Part shown: piece by piece, positions 1 to 8,713 of the stretch
How positions within the stretch are numbered: the stretch's first letter is position 1
How the letters are laid out: each line of letters begins with the position of its first letter
NCBI GenBank assembly: GCA_963837775.1
Contig: CAWIOX010000004.1
Span: 310,001 to 374,000, forward strand
Direction of reading: 5' to 3'
Origin: CAWIOX01 sp963837775
GTDB lineage: Bacteria > Pseudomonadota > Gammaproteobacteria > Burkholderiales > Burkholderiaceae_D
Length of the DNA stretch: 64,000 nt
Notes under the pieces: model-generated
The model's database searches: none
The model's input: the letters and a program-made list of their open reading frames with translations, nothing else
What the model was told of the DNA's origin: nothing
Position numbers and translations under genes: made by a program

Positions 1-108
1 GCCTTCAACCACGGCGCCAGCCTTTTGTACGTCCTTCCCAAGACCTTGCAGCGTGTTGCAACCTGCCAGAACAAATGCAACACACACCAAGAGAAGTAGC
101 TTTTTCAT
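1..108 (-). CDS. Entericidin A/B-family small lipoprotein (partial)
   Basis: The first 36 codons are present; the 3' end lies outside the window. The start is ATG at 108-106. The peptide has a basic start (MKK), a leucine/valine-rich signal segment and a lipobox ending in Cys17 (LAGC), followed by NTLQGLGKDVQKAG, which is typical of entericidins. These are small cell-envelope lipoproteins, usually 40-50 residues; their role outside the E. coli toxin/antidote pair is unclear. It lies 21 bases downstream of leuC on the same strand, and an entericidin between leuC and leuD is a common arrangement in Burkholderiales, so leuD may follow outside the window. Family call is firm; function is not. Confidence 0.85.
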   Translation of the reverse strand, partial: MKKLLLLVCVAFVLAGCNTLQGLGKDVQKAGAVVEG

Positions 109-129
109 GCGATTCCTGAATAAATTGAT

Positions 130-1533
130 TTAGCGCAGTGTTCGCACATCAACGAAATGACCAGCAATACCAGCTGCAGCGGCCATTGCTGGGGAGACCA
201 GATGGGTACGACCGCCCTGACCTTGCCGGCCTTCGAAATTACGATTCGAGGTCGATGCACAACGCTCGCCCGGCTCAAGGCGATCAGCATTCATTGCAAG
301 ACACATGGAGCAACCCGGTTCACGCCATTCAAAACCGGCTGCTTTAAAAATTTTATCCAGCCCTTCGCGCTCCGCCTGATCCTTGACCAAGCCGGAACCA
401 GGCACAACCATTGCCAACTTAACATTCGACGCGCGGTATTTTCCGCGCACCACAGCTGCCGCAGCCCGTAAATCTTCGATCCGCGAATTGGTACAGGAGC
501 CGATAAATACCTTGTCGATACGGATATCGGCAATTGCCATATTAGGTTTCAAAGCCATATAAGTGAGTGCTTTTTCCATCGCCTCGCGCTTAACGGCATC
601 CTTTTCCTTGTCTGGATCAGGAATACGTTCGTCTACCGCAACCACCATCTCCGGAGATGTACCCCAAGTCACTTGCGGTTTGATTTCAGCCGCATTCAGA
701 GTTACAACCAAATCAAAACGCGCCCCGGCATCGGAGTGCAGCGTACGCCAATATTCAAGGGCACGGTCCCAATGCGGACCCACCGGAGACAAAGGACGCC
801 CCTTGACGTAATTAATCGTAGTGTCATCCACTGCAATCATACCGGCTCGAGCACCCGCCTCAATTGCCATGTTACAGACCGTCATACGCCCTTCCATTGA
901 CAGGGAGCGAATCGTCGAACCGGCAAACTCAATGGCATAGCCAGTACCGCCGGCGGTGCCTATTTTTCCGATGATCGCCAACACAACATCTTTTGCAGTC
1001 ACGCCGAAGGGCAACACGCCATCAACCTGAACCAGCATCGCCTTGGATTTTTTTGCCAGCAAGGTTTGGGTCGCCAGTACATGTTCGACTTCTGAGGTAC
1101 CAATACCATGCGCCAGACAGCCGAACGCGCCATGCGTTGATGTATGCGAATCACCACACACCACAGTCATCCCCGGCAAGGTCGCGCCCTGCTCAGGCCC
1201 GATTACATGAACGATACCCTGGCGATTGTCGCGCATGCTGAAATACGTCAATCCATACTCATGTGCATTCGCGTCGAGTGTCTCAACTTGCAAACGTGAA
1301 ACAGGATCGGCAATACCATTTATGCGCCCCGTGGTTGGAACATTGTGATCAGCCACCATCAGATTGGCCGAGACACGCCACGGCCTGCGACCCGCCAGCT
1401 TCAACCCCTCAAATGCCTGTGGACTTGTGACCTCATGCAGCAGATGACGGTCAATGTACAAAATTGTTGTGCCATCTTCGCCAGCATGGACAACATGCGA
1501 TTCCCAGAGTTTATCGTAGAGCGTTTTAGCCAT
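130..1533 (-). CDS. leuC: 3-isopropylmalate dehydratase large subunit
   Basis: LeuC with LeuD isomerises 2-isopropylmalate to 3-isopropylmalate in leucine synthesis, in the cytoplasm. The protein is 467 residues, the usual length. The three cysteine ligands of the [4Fe-4S] cluster are visible at C347 (SCTNS) and C408/C411 (GCSMC), and the aconitase-type motif CGDSHTSTHGAFG lies near residue 126. The reading frame is open further upstream, but the family start MAKTLYDKLWE at 1533 is chosen because the upstream 38 residues do not resemble LeuC. The Shine-Dalgarno signal is weak. An entericidin-like gene follows immediately. Confidence 0.97.
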   Translation of the reverse strand: MAKTLYDKLWESHVVHAGEDGTTILYIDRHLLHEVTSPQAFEGLKLAGRRPWRVSANLMVADHNVPTTGRINGIADPVSRLQVETLDANAHEYGLTYFSMRDNRQGIVHVIGPEQGATLPGMTVVCGDSHTSTHGAFGCLAHGIGTSEVEHVLATQTLLAKKSKAMLVQVDGVLPFGVTAKDVVLAIIGKIGTAGGTGYAIEFAGSTIRSLSMEGRMTVCNMAIEAGARAGMIAVDDTTINYVKGRPLSPVGPHWDRALEYWRTLHSDAGARFDLVVTLNAAEIKPQVTWGTSPEMVVAVDERIPDPDKEKDAVKREAMEKALTYMALKPNMAIADIRIDKVFIGSCTNSRIEDLRAAAAVVRGKYRASNVKLAMVVPGSGLVKDQAEREGLDKIFKAAGFEWREPGCSMCLAMNADRLEPGERCASTSNRNFEGRQGQGGRTHLVSPAMAAAAGIAGHFVDVRTLR

Positions 1534-1755
1534 ATCTTGAAAGAATGAAAAGCGTGAAAATGTGTTGATTAGCGTTTGATTATGCCATATCTGTGCAATG
1601 CAAGATGTCAAAACTCTTCGCACAAATTTGGCTTCATGCAGTCTCAATCAATAATTATTGCTAAACGTGTGAAATCGACCGCACTTTAATTTTTGAAATA
1701 TATATTCAATGCGCACTTCAATGCTGTTTTTTGATTGATTGCAAGTACAGCGGCA

Positions 1756-2460
1756 TCACGCGCTGCGAATAATCGGCCAGATCATTTCGCCGACTTTTGC
1801 GCGATAGATGCGTGGAAAGTAACTGAGGCGACTCCTCCGGTGCTGGCATGCGTCATTTTTTGCCAAAGTGTCACAGCAGCGCGCGAATCGTAACCGGCAC
1901 GAGCCGCCACCTCCCATCCGATCCGCCTCTGTTTCATGCATACGTGAATCCGCAGCCCAATGTCCAACTGCAAGCCTGTATTGGCAACTTTACCCAAGCA
2001 ATCCAAGCCGTTGATTACTCCCAATATTCTATGCCGGTCGCAGCCATATCCGCTCCGATGCACGATCTCGCGCATGCTCCTGCAACGCATGTAAAATTTC
2101 ATGCCCCAGAACTACAGCCACTTCATCATCAGTCAATTGAAGCCGCTCTATAATTCCGCTAAAAATAGCAACCTTCCCACTTCCACTTGGCATGCACCAA
2201 GCATTAATCTTTTTCGATGTAATAACATTTACTTCCCATTGCCATTTTTGCGCATCTGGCACGAAAATAATTGTCTGCGGAATCAAACGATTAGTAATTG
2301 AGCGTATCCGATTCAATTGAACCGGATTTCGGTTCAGATTACCCTGCTGGCGTCCGACACCAACAGCCCCGCCTTGCGTAGTCTGGACTGCCTCGCAAGA
2401 AGCCAGCAACAGAACTGTTGCTGCAACTGTCAAAGTTGAGCTGAATAAATGCAGTTGCAT
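1756..2460 (-). pseudogene. M48-family zinc metallopeptidase lipoprotein, frameshifted
   Basis: The first 143 codons read as an exported lipoprotein (signal segment ending LLLASC) followed by the M48 core, with the zinc-binding HEILH motif in the run VVLGHEILHALQEHARD. After about position 2045 the family sequence continues only by changing frame: VINGLDCLGKVANTGLQL in a second frame, HETEADRMG (third zinc ligand region) back in the first, VAARAGYDSRAAVTLWQKM in the second, then a remnant of the C-terminal segment in the first. At least three indels are needed, so no full-length product is made from this sequence as given. Members are normally periplasmic or outer-membrane-associated peptidases of about 260 residues. 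Sequencing error is possible, but the number of shifts favours real decay more than at single-shift loci. Confidence 0.85.
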
Positions 2461-2479
2461 TTACTAACCTCTCCAACTC

Positions 2480-3625
2480 TTAATTCTGCGCCTGGCAACG
2501 GCACGACCATGCTGCAGCACCTGCGCCCAGCAAGGCAAATACGGCAGCCAAACCATAAACCGCCTCAGCCCCAAACCTATCCCAGCACAAAGTCAAAATC
2601 AAGCCGCCAAAGGTACCACCCAATCCATACGATATGCTGGTGTACAAGGCTTGCCCACGTGCTTGTAAAGGGCCTGAAAACCAGCGTTGAAGAGTTGCTA
2701 CCGAAGTGGAATGATGGATACCAAATGTCACGGCATGCAGCAGTTGCGCAATCAGCAGCAACAAAATGGAATGTGCTCCATAGCCGATTATCAAAAAGCG
2801 TATCACAGCAATCAAAAAACTTGCAATCATCAGCCGCGACACGCCAAACCATCTGAATATCGTCGACTGAAAGAAAAAAAACACAACTTCAGCCAGCACC
2901 CCCAAAGACCACATCAATCCAATCACTGTTTTACTGTAACCAATTTGCACCAGATAGAGGGAGTAAAACACGTACAACGCCGAATGCGCCGCAATCATCA
3001 GAAATGTCGATGCAAAAAAGAGCATGACTTGCCGCTGCTTCAATAGTGCCATGACGGAAGGTGCATCGTGATACATCACATCATGTGCTGATTCCCGTAT
3101 CTGGAAACTGGCAAACAAAACCAAAATCAATAAAGACCATGCGACCCACGGCATACCACTGATGCCAAACCGATCCATCAATTGCCCTGCTGCCGTTACC
3201 GACACAATAAATCCAATTGAACCCCAGAGCCTCAAACGCCCGTAGTGGGTCAGATCTCCTCGCATTTCGGATAACATCAATGCCTCGGAAAGTGGCCCTT
3301 GCGCACTGCTGAACGCATTGATCATTGCCATCAGCACAAAGAACTGGACAAATGTCTGACCAAAGAACATGCCCAGGAAACTTGTCAATGCAGCCAATGC
3401 CGTCACGCGCAATACCACTACCCGCTGTCGCGTATGGTCCGCCACCCAGCCCCAGAAGTTCGGGCCAATGATACGCATGACTTGCATCAGCGACATCAAC
3501 ACACCAATTTGCGCTGCCGCCATCCCTTTATCAGCAAAAAAAAGACTGGCATAAGGCGAAAAAACACCGACATAGCCGTAATAGGCGAAAAAGAAAAGGG
3601 CAAAACGCCAGGACTGGTTCGGCAC
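2480..3625 (-). CDS. MFS transporter, HcaT/3-phenylpropionate permease-like
   Basis: A 381-residue protein with about 12 hydrophobic segments spread over its whole length, starting MPNQSWRFALFFFAYYGYVG. The N-terminal motif YGYVGVFSPYASLFF and the loop GWVADHTRQR (MFS motif A-like, near residue 60) match the MFS_1-like/HcaT group of proton symporters in the inner membrane. The substrate cannot be read from sequence; aromatic acids or nucleosides are known for relatives. It starts about 230 bases downstream of ppa on the same strand, separated by a terminator, so it is probably its own unit. The stop is 19 bases from the broken M48 gene. Confidence 0.85.
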   Translation of the reverse strand: MPNQSWRFALFFFAYYGYVGVFSPYASLFFADKGMAAAQIGVLMSLMQVMRIIGPNFWGWVADHTRQRVVVLRVTALAALTSFLGMFFGQTFVQFFVLMAMINAFSSAQGPLSEALMLSEMRGDLTHYGRLRLWGSIGFIVSVTAAGQLMDRFGISGMPWVAWSLLILVLFASFQIRESAHDVMYHDAPSVMALLKQRQVMLFFASTFLMIAAHSALYVFYSLYLVQIGYSKTVIGLMWSLGVLAEVVFFFFQSTIFRWFGVSRLMIASFLIAVIRFLIIGYGAHSILLLLIAQLLHAVTFGIHHSTSVATLQRWFSGPLQARGQALYTSISYGLGGTFGGLILTLCWDRFGAEAVYGLAAVFALLGAGAAAWSCRCQAQN

Positions 3626-3774
3626 GGGATATCTGCTATCTCTTAATACTGGTGGATGGGCGCCGCCTCTCCGCCCTCAGTTTTATCCGGGGACATTGCT
3701 GCAATCTTGTCTATAGCGAAGATCAAGAAAATTTGGCGGCTTTATAGCAGGCAATCAAACGAATTACTCTCCGC

Positions 3775-3813
3775 CACAAAAAAAGCGCATAAGGAACAAT
3801 CCTTAATGCGCTT
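3775..3813 (-). terminator. Rho-independent terminator of ppa
   Basis: Read on the minus strand: GCGCATTAAGG, a short loop, TCCTTATGCGC, then a run of seven T. It lies 44 bases after the ppa stop codon. Confidence 0.85.
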
Positions 3814-3855
3814 CTTCATTTCCGGCAACCTCGGGGATGCCGGAAAATGGGTCGA

Positions 3856-4392
3856 TTACTTCTCTGCTTTATTGAAAGCTTCGACACCAGCCATGATTTC
3901 CGCTTTTGCATCATCAGGTCCAGCCCAGCCTTCAATCTTGACCCATTTGCCTTTTTCAAGGTCTTTATAATGCTCAAAGAAATGCTGAATTTGTCTTAAA
4001 CGCAATTCATTCATGTCTTCCGGTTTCTGCCAGTGACTGTAAATCGGCAGAACCTTGTCGACCGGCACCGCTAACACTTTGGCATCTTCACCGCCATCAT
4101 CCGTCATTTTCAATACACCGATTGCACGGCAACGCACCACTACACCTGGAATAAGTGGAAATGGCGTGATCACCAGTACATCAACAGGATCGCCATCGCC
4201 GGCAATCGTGTTCGGAACGTAACCGTAGTTGCACGGGTAGTGCATTGCAGTACCCATGAAACGATCAACAAAAATCGCACCGGATTCTTTATCGACTTCA
4301 TATTTGATCGGATCGGCATTCATCGGAATTTCGATGATGACATTGAAATCGTTCGGCAGATCGCGGCCAGCAGGGACTTTATTCAGGCTCAT
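3856..4392 (-). CDS. ppa: Inorganic pyrophosphatase (family I)
   Basis: Hydrolyses pyrophosphate to two phosphates in the cytoplasm and so drives biosynthetic reactions. The 178-residue length is typical of bacterial family I enzymes. The metal-binding signature DGDPVDVL is at residues 66-73 (D66, D68, D71), with the conserved Y/D-rich entry sequence ESGAIFVDRFM at 36-46 and the HYPCNYGYVP strand at 51-60. It is transcribed in the same direction as the hem cluster upstream, with 99 bases between, and followed by its own strong terminator. Confidence 0.97.
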   Translation of the reverse strand: MSLNKVPAGRDLPNDFNVIIEIPMNADPIKYEVDKESGAIFVDRFMGTAMHYPCNYGYVPNTIAGDGDPVDVLVITPFPLIPGVVVRCRAIGVLKMTDDGGEDAKVLAVPVDKVLPIYSHWQKPEDMNELRLRQIQHFFEHYKDLEKGKWVKIEGWAGPDDAKAEIMAGVEAFNKAEK

Positions 4393-4491
4393 GGTGCTTT
4401 CTCAATAGTATTAATGGATCTTCTTAACTGATAATTATAGCGGCTTTAAATCATGACTTGTGCATTGCAACACACCAGACTTACGCAAGTA

Positions 4492-5688
4492 TTACAACAT
4501 CGTGGCCAAAGCACATTGGCGATAATGTTCTGCCGCTTTGTCATGATGATTCAATGCATCATGTAACTGTGCCAATTTCAAATGTGTCTCCCGGACTGTT
4601 TTCGGTTCTATCGTATCAGACAAGGCTTGCTCCAGATGCTGTTGCGCCTTGCCCCACAGCTTTTGCTTCAGACACAGCGAACCCAGCGTCAGCGCCAGTT
4701 CGGCATCAGTTGGATGAACTTTCATCCATTCCTCGCAACGCTCGATCTGTGCCAGCAATGCCGACTCCCCCTCAGCCGCTGCAGAATCGTAATATAAATG
4801 AATCAGACGCTCATCCCAATCGGCCGCCAAAGCCTTTTCAACGATAAATCGGCCTTCAGCATGCAATCCACGCACATTGAATGCCTTTGCTGCGCGCTCG
4901 GCAACAAAGGCTTTTTTCTGATCTTCTGCTGGAATGTTCTTCCACTCACGGCGTAATGCTTCAGCATCATTGGACCTGTCAGATAACAGGGAATCGTAAG
5001 CCAATTCGCGCAAACGAGAGGATAATGCCGGATGCAGCGCATTTTTCTTATCCAGGGAGCGCACCAATCGCAATACTTCCGGCCAATTCTTGGACTGCTG
5101 ATTCGCTTTTAGCGCCCATCGTAAGGCATGGATATGCCGTGTACCGCTGGCATTCAATTCCCTCACTGCACGCAATGCAGCCTCTGGCTTATGCTCATCG
5201 ACCAGCAACTCGATCGAAGTCATGAGCCGCGCCGTCCTCAGGGAAGAATCATTTTCCATTGTTGACAACCAGGCATCCCGACGCGCCGATTGCTGCATCC
5301 GATGTGTGGCACGTGCAGCAATCAACGCGGCCAGTCCCGCATTTTCCGGCAATTCGGCAGCACGGATAGCTGCTTTTTCAGCATGACCGAAACGCCCTTC
5401 ATAAATAGCCTTGAGCGCCTCGCGCAAGGCTTTATTGCCTTCACGCTCACGCTTCTCCTGGCGATAACTCGCCACACGCCCGGGCATTTTCTGTGCGACA
5501 CGAATGGTGCGCACAGCGAAATAGGCCAAGGAAAACAACAGCAGCGATAACAAAAGGAAAAGATTCAGGGACAAGTCAACCCGATAAGGCGGATAAAAGA
5601 AAACCACATTACCGGAATTGTAACGAGCAACTACAGCCAGACCGATGGCAGTGGCGAACAATGCGAGTAGCCGGAGAAATACGCTCAT
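4492..5688 (-). CDS. hemY: HemY, inner-membrane TPR protein of the heme cluster
   Basis: A 398-residue protein with two N-terminal membrane segments (about residues 3-22 and 42-60) and a long, helical TPR-type domain, the layout of proteobacterial HemY (not the protoporphyrinogen oxidase of the same name in Gram-positives). The exact biochemical role is unsettled; it is tied genetically to late heme or porphyrin handling. It is the last gene of the tightly packed hemC-hemD-hemX-hemY run, starting four bases after hemX ends, so it is almost certainly co-transcribed. C-terminal TPR-like repeats such as AELALTLGSLCLKQKLWGKA are visible near residue 330. Confidence 0.93.
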   Translation of the reverse strand: MSVFLRLLALFATAIGLAVVARYNSGNVVFFYPPYRVDLSLNLFLLLSLLLFSLAYFAVRTIRVAQKMPGRVASYRQEKREREGNKALREALKAIYEGRFGHAEKAAIRAAELPENAGLAALIAARATHRMQQSARRDAWLSTMENDSSLRTARLMTSIELLVDEHKPEAALRAVRELNASGTRHIHALRWALKANQQSKNWPEVLRLVRSLDKKNALHPALSSRLRELAYDSLLSDRSNDAEALRREWKNIPAEDQKKAFVAERAAKAFNVRGLHAEGRFIVEKALAADWDERLIHLYYDSAAAEGESALLAQIERCEEWMKVHPTDAELALTLGSLCLKQKLWGKAQQHLEQALSDTIEPKTVRETHLKLAQLHDALNHHDKAAEHYRQCALATML

Positions 5689-5692
5689 GGTG

Positions 5693-6841
5693 TTACGGCT
5701 TCACTTTGTAAGTGTGAACTGCATTCAGACTCTCGGCCAATGTCGGCAATTCGATGGCTAAATTGCTGCCTTGCACTTGCTTCAGCAACGCCTGAACCGT
5801 CTGTGTCTGCTTGGCACGCGTATCGAAATACTTGGCAATCGCATCTTGCGCTGCAACCATATCGCTACGGAAGGCTGACTCATTGCGCGACAACAGCGCC
5901 AAACGCGCGTTCAACAAGCGCAACTTGACATTCTCACGCGCATAATAAGCTTGCGTAGGAGAAAGCAACAACGCATCCGGGGACTCGACGCTGCGAACCC
6001 GGATCAACTGCCTGACCTCTGTCCACATTTCGCTTGAAAGACTTTGCCATTTGTCCTGCAAAGCCAAAACCCAATCTGCCGACGTACTCTCTTTTACTGA
6101 AGCCGCCTTCCCTGCCGCAGACTTATGTGCATTACGCACCACATTCCTAGGTTGCGCAGGTGTCAAAATAGGTTTTTCGTCAGCCAGAAGAGGCATTGCG
6201 TCAATCTGAGCGATCACGCTATCGAGACGCAATGCAATCCCCGTCAGATCCAGGCTGGGCAGTAATTTAAGCCGCTCGATATCTTTGCCGATAGCACGCC
6301 GTATCGTGATGAATTGCGGCTTGTCGGAATGCGACAGACGTGTATCGGCATTCTGCAAGGCAATCAGTGCCCCTGGGACATTGCCGGCCAACTGCAACTG
6401 CTGACTGGCAGTCGATAGAACCTGCTCAATTTCGGCCAACGCCCAATCGTCACGCGTTTTAGACAAATCTTGATACAACTGCTCCAAAGCCAGTTGCTGA
6501 CTCTGCGCTTCTGCCTGCTTGCCTTCCAGCACATTAACTTTAGCCTGCAATTCCTTCAGGCTCTCCTGCGCCGTCTTGACCACGATTTTTGTTTCGTTAT
6601 TGATGCTGTCACCACTCAGAAGACGGCGCGCCACCTCTTCGCGCAGACTGCTGAGAGCGCTGTGCGAAGTCCACCACGAGGCTGCAAGCAAGGCAGCCAA
6701 TATGGTGAATCCAACCGGAATTAACGGATGTAGCGATCGGCCTTTCGCGCCCACCTCGGACGGCGCACCCTGCTGCGGTGCAGGATTAGCAGACGGACCG
6801 GATGACTGGCTTGATTCTGAAGGGGGAAGTGTTTCGTTCAT
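5693..6841 (-). CDS. hemX: HemX, putative uroporphyrinogen-cluster membrane protein
   Basis: A 382-residue protein with a Pro/Ser-rich cytoplasmic N-terminus (about residues 1-37), one membrane segment (about 42-60), a coiled-coil-prone stretch (about 75-140) and a C-terminal periplasmic domain, as in the HemX family. The old methyltransferase annotation of HemX is not supported by any SAM-binding motif here. Its start overlaps the end of hemD by four bases and hemY follows after four bases, which points to translational coupling in one heme operon. Confidence 0.93.
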   Translation of the reverse strand: MNETLPPSESSQSSGPSANPAPQQGAPSEVGAKGRSLHPLIPVGFTILAALLAASWWTSHSALSSLREEVARRLLSGDSINNETKIVVKTAQESLKELQAKVNVLEGKQAEAQSQQLALEQLYQDLSKTRDDWALAEIEQVLSTASQQLQLAGNVPGALIALQNADTRLSHSDKPQFITIRRAIGKDIERLKLLPSLDLTGIALRLDSVIAQIDAMPLLADEKPILTPAQPRNVVRNAHKSAAGKAASVKESTSADWVLALQDKWQSLSSEMWTEVRQLIRVRSVESPDALLLSPTQAYYARENVKLRLLNARLALLSRNESAFRSDMVAAQDAIAKYFDTRAKQTQTVQALLKQVQGSNLAIELPTLAESLNAVHTYKVKP

Positions 6842-7608
6842 ATCGGTGATTGTAACGCGGCTAATAGCCGTTCGTCGCCTGAACCTGTCAGGGTAATATG
6901 TTGAAATTGCAATTTTCTTGCAATTTCTGCAATGCGGACATGCGGAACGATCAGGTGTTGTTGTTGCATTTTTGCAACACCGGCATTCCCGGCAACACTC
7001 GCCACCATTTCCAGAAGAATACCCAAAGCCTCGGAACTGGTCACGATCCAGTCGTTCTGCGAATCCAGCAAAGCCTGCAATTGCTTGCGTCGCGGCGCAT
7101 CCAATTCAGGGGCTGCACGCCGATAGGCGGCCACTTGCGTGACTTGCACGCCAACGCCGCGCAAGGCATCCGCCAGCAATTCACGCCCTGTCTCGCCGCG
7201 GACGATCAATGCCTGCCGACCTCGCAAGGCCTCCAGATCCAGCACTTCCAGCAGGGTTTGAGAATCTGTCCGGGCCGGATCGCGGGGATAATAAATCGTG
7301 GCATTCGACGCATCCAGACCATATTCGGCCAGTGTCGCCCGACTCCCCTCGCCAACCACCGCCAGTGCAACTTCCGGTGGCCAGCACCGGACATGTTCGA
7401 ATACCGCATGGATCGCATTCGGGCTGACGAAAGCGACCATTGCATACTTATTCAAGTCATTGAGTGCTGCATGCAGTGCTGCCGTGTCAGGTAAAGGATG
7501 TATTTCCAGCAAAGGAAACACGACCACCTCGCGGCCAAGCGCGGCCACACGCCGCGCCAGACTCTCCGCCTGTGCGGCAGGACGGGTAATGACAACCGGA
7601 TTAGTCAT
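6838..7608 (-). CDS. hemD: Uroporphyrinogen-III synthase
   Basis: Closes hydroxymethylbilane to uroporphyrinogen III with inversion of ring D, in the cytoplasm. The start at MTNPVVITRPAAQAESLA (position 7608) gives 256 residues, the normal size; the longer open frame upstream lies inside hemC. The N-terminal motif VVITRPAAQ and the late segment NDWIVTSSEALGIL match the two domains of this weakly conserved family. The start overlaps the restored end of hemC by eight bases, the usual hemC-hemD arrangement, and the gene overlaps hemX by four bases. Confidence 0.93.
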   Translation of the reverse strand: MTNPVVITRPAAQAESLARRVAALGREVVVFPLLEIHPLPDTAALHAALNDLNKYAMVAFVSPNAIHAVFEHVRCWPPEVALAVVGEGSRATLAEYGLDASNATIYYPRDPARTDSQTLLEVLDLEALRGRQALIVRGETGRELLADALRGVGVQVTQVAAYRRAAPELDAPRRKQLQALLDSQNDWIVTSSEALGILLEMVASVAGNAGVAKMQQQHLIVPHVRIAEIARKLQFQHITLTGSGDERLLAALQSPI

Positions 7609-8555
7609 CCGCCTTGTCATCCGCAATACATGCAGCAAGAATTGCAGTCGCATCTTGCGCACTCAAGGCGGCCGTCACTTCCAGGCGCGAGCGCCTCCGG
7701 CATGGCTGCCGGGCCGTATGCCTCCGTGCTGGCCATCCGGCTACCATCAGGCGTGGCAACCATTGCGCGCAAATGCATCGTGGCGCCATCCACCGTGGCA
7801 AATGCCGCCAGTGGAATCTGGCAACTACCGCCAAACGCCTTCGATACCGCCCGTTCTGCGCTTACTGCCTGGGCCGTGTCCAGATGATTAAGCGGCGCCA
7901 GCCAGGCGCGCAAATCCTCGCGCTCGGACAAAATCTCGATCGCCATCGCACCCTGGCCTGCAGCCGGCAGGCTCTGCTCCGGCTCCAGCAGAGCTCGAAT
8001 ACGCTCAGGCAAGCCAAGCCGTTTCAGGCCAGCTGCGGCCAGGATGATCGCCGCATAGTCGCCACGATCGAGCTTGCCCAGCCGGGTATCGAGATTGCCG
8101 CGCAAAGGACGAATCACCAGATGCGGATAGCGTGCGGCAATCAGTGCCTGACGACGCAGGCTGCTGGTGCCGACTACCGCGCCATGCGGCAGCGCAGCAA
8201 GGGAATCATAATCATTGGAGACGAAAGCGTCGCGCGGATCTTCGCGCTCCATGATCGCGGCCAGCGCGAAACCCTGCGGCAAGTCCATCGGCACATCCTT
8301 GAGCGAATGAACCGCAAAATCGGCATGACCATCGGCCATCGCCACTTCCAGTTCCTTGACGAACAAGCCCTTGCCGCCCACTTTCGACAGTGCACGATCC
8401 AGGATTTGGTCGCCGCGCGTAGTCATGCCAAGAATCTCGATGCTGCACTGCGGATATAATTCGGACAAACGGGTACGGACATGTTCAGCTTGCCACATGG
8501 CCAGACGGCTTTCGCGCGATGCGATCACCAACTTTGATGGAGGGGATACTTTCAA
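7601..8555 (-). CDS. hemC: Hydroxymethylbilane synthase, C-terminus frameshifted
   Basis: Polymerises four porphobilinogens into hydroxymethylbilane. Visible landmarks: catalytic Asp87 (HSLKDVP), GTSSLRRQA at 129-137, RPLRGNLDTRL at 149-159 and the dipyrromethane-cofactor cysteine C245 (GGSCQIP). As written, the frame stops at 7617 after 312 residues, and after A290 the sequence no longer resembles HemC. In the neighbouring frame the normal ending LEVTAALSAQDATAILAA continues to a TAA at 7603-7601 that overlaps hemD. Removing one base near 7686 (CTCGCGCCTGG) restores 317 residues. Since hemC is normally essential, a base-calling error is the simplest explanation; a genuinely altered tail is the alternative. 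Confidence 0.92.
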
Positions 8556-8713
8556 AACGGGCTCTTTCGATTTTCATTAGCGCGCATTGCGCCAATCCAG
8601 GTCATTGCACAAGTTTACTTGCAAATTCCGGTAAATTTTATCATGCGCCTCATTGCACACCGTGGTCCAAAACCACTTTTCCTCCTCAAAAAAGCTGACC
8701 GTATTCGTTCACC

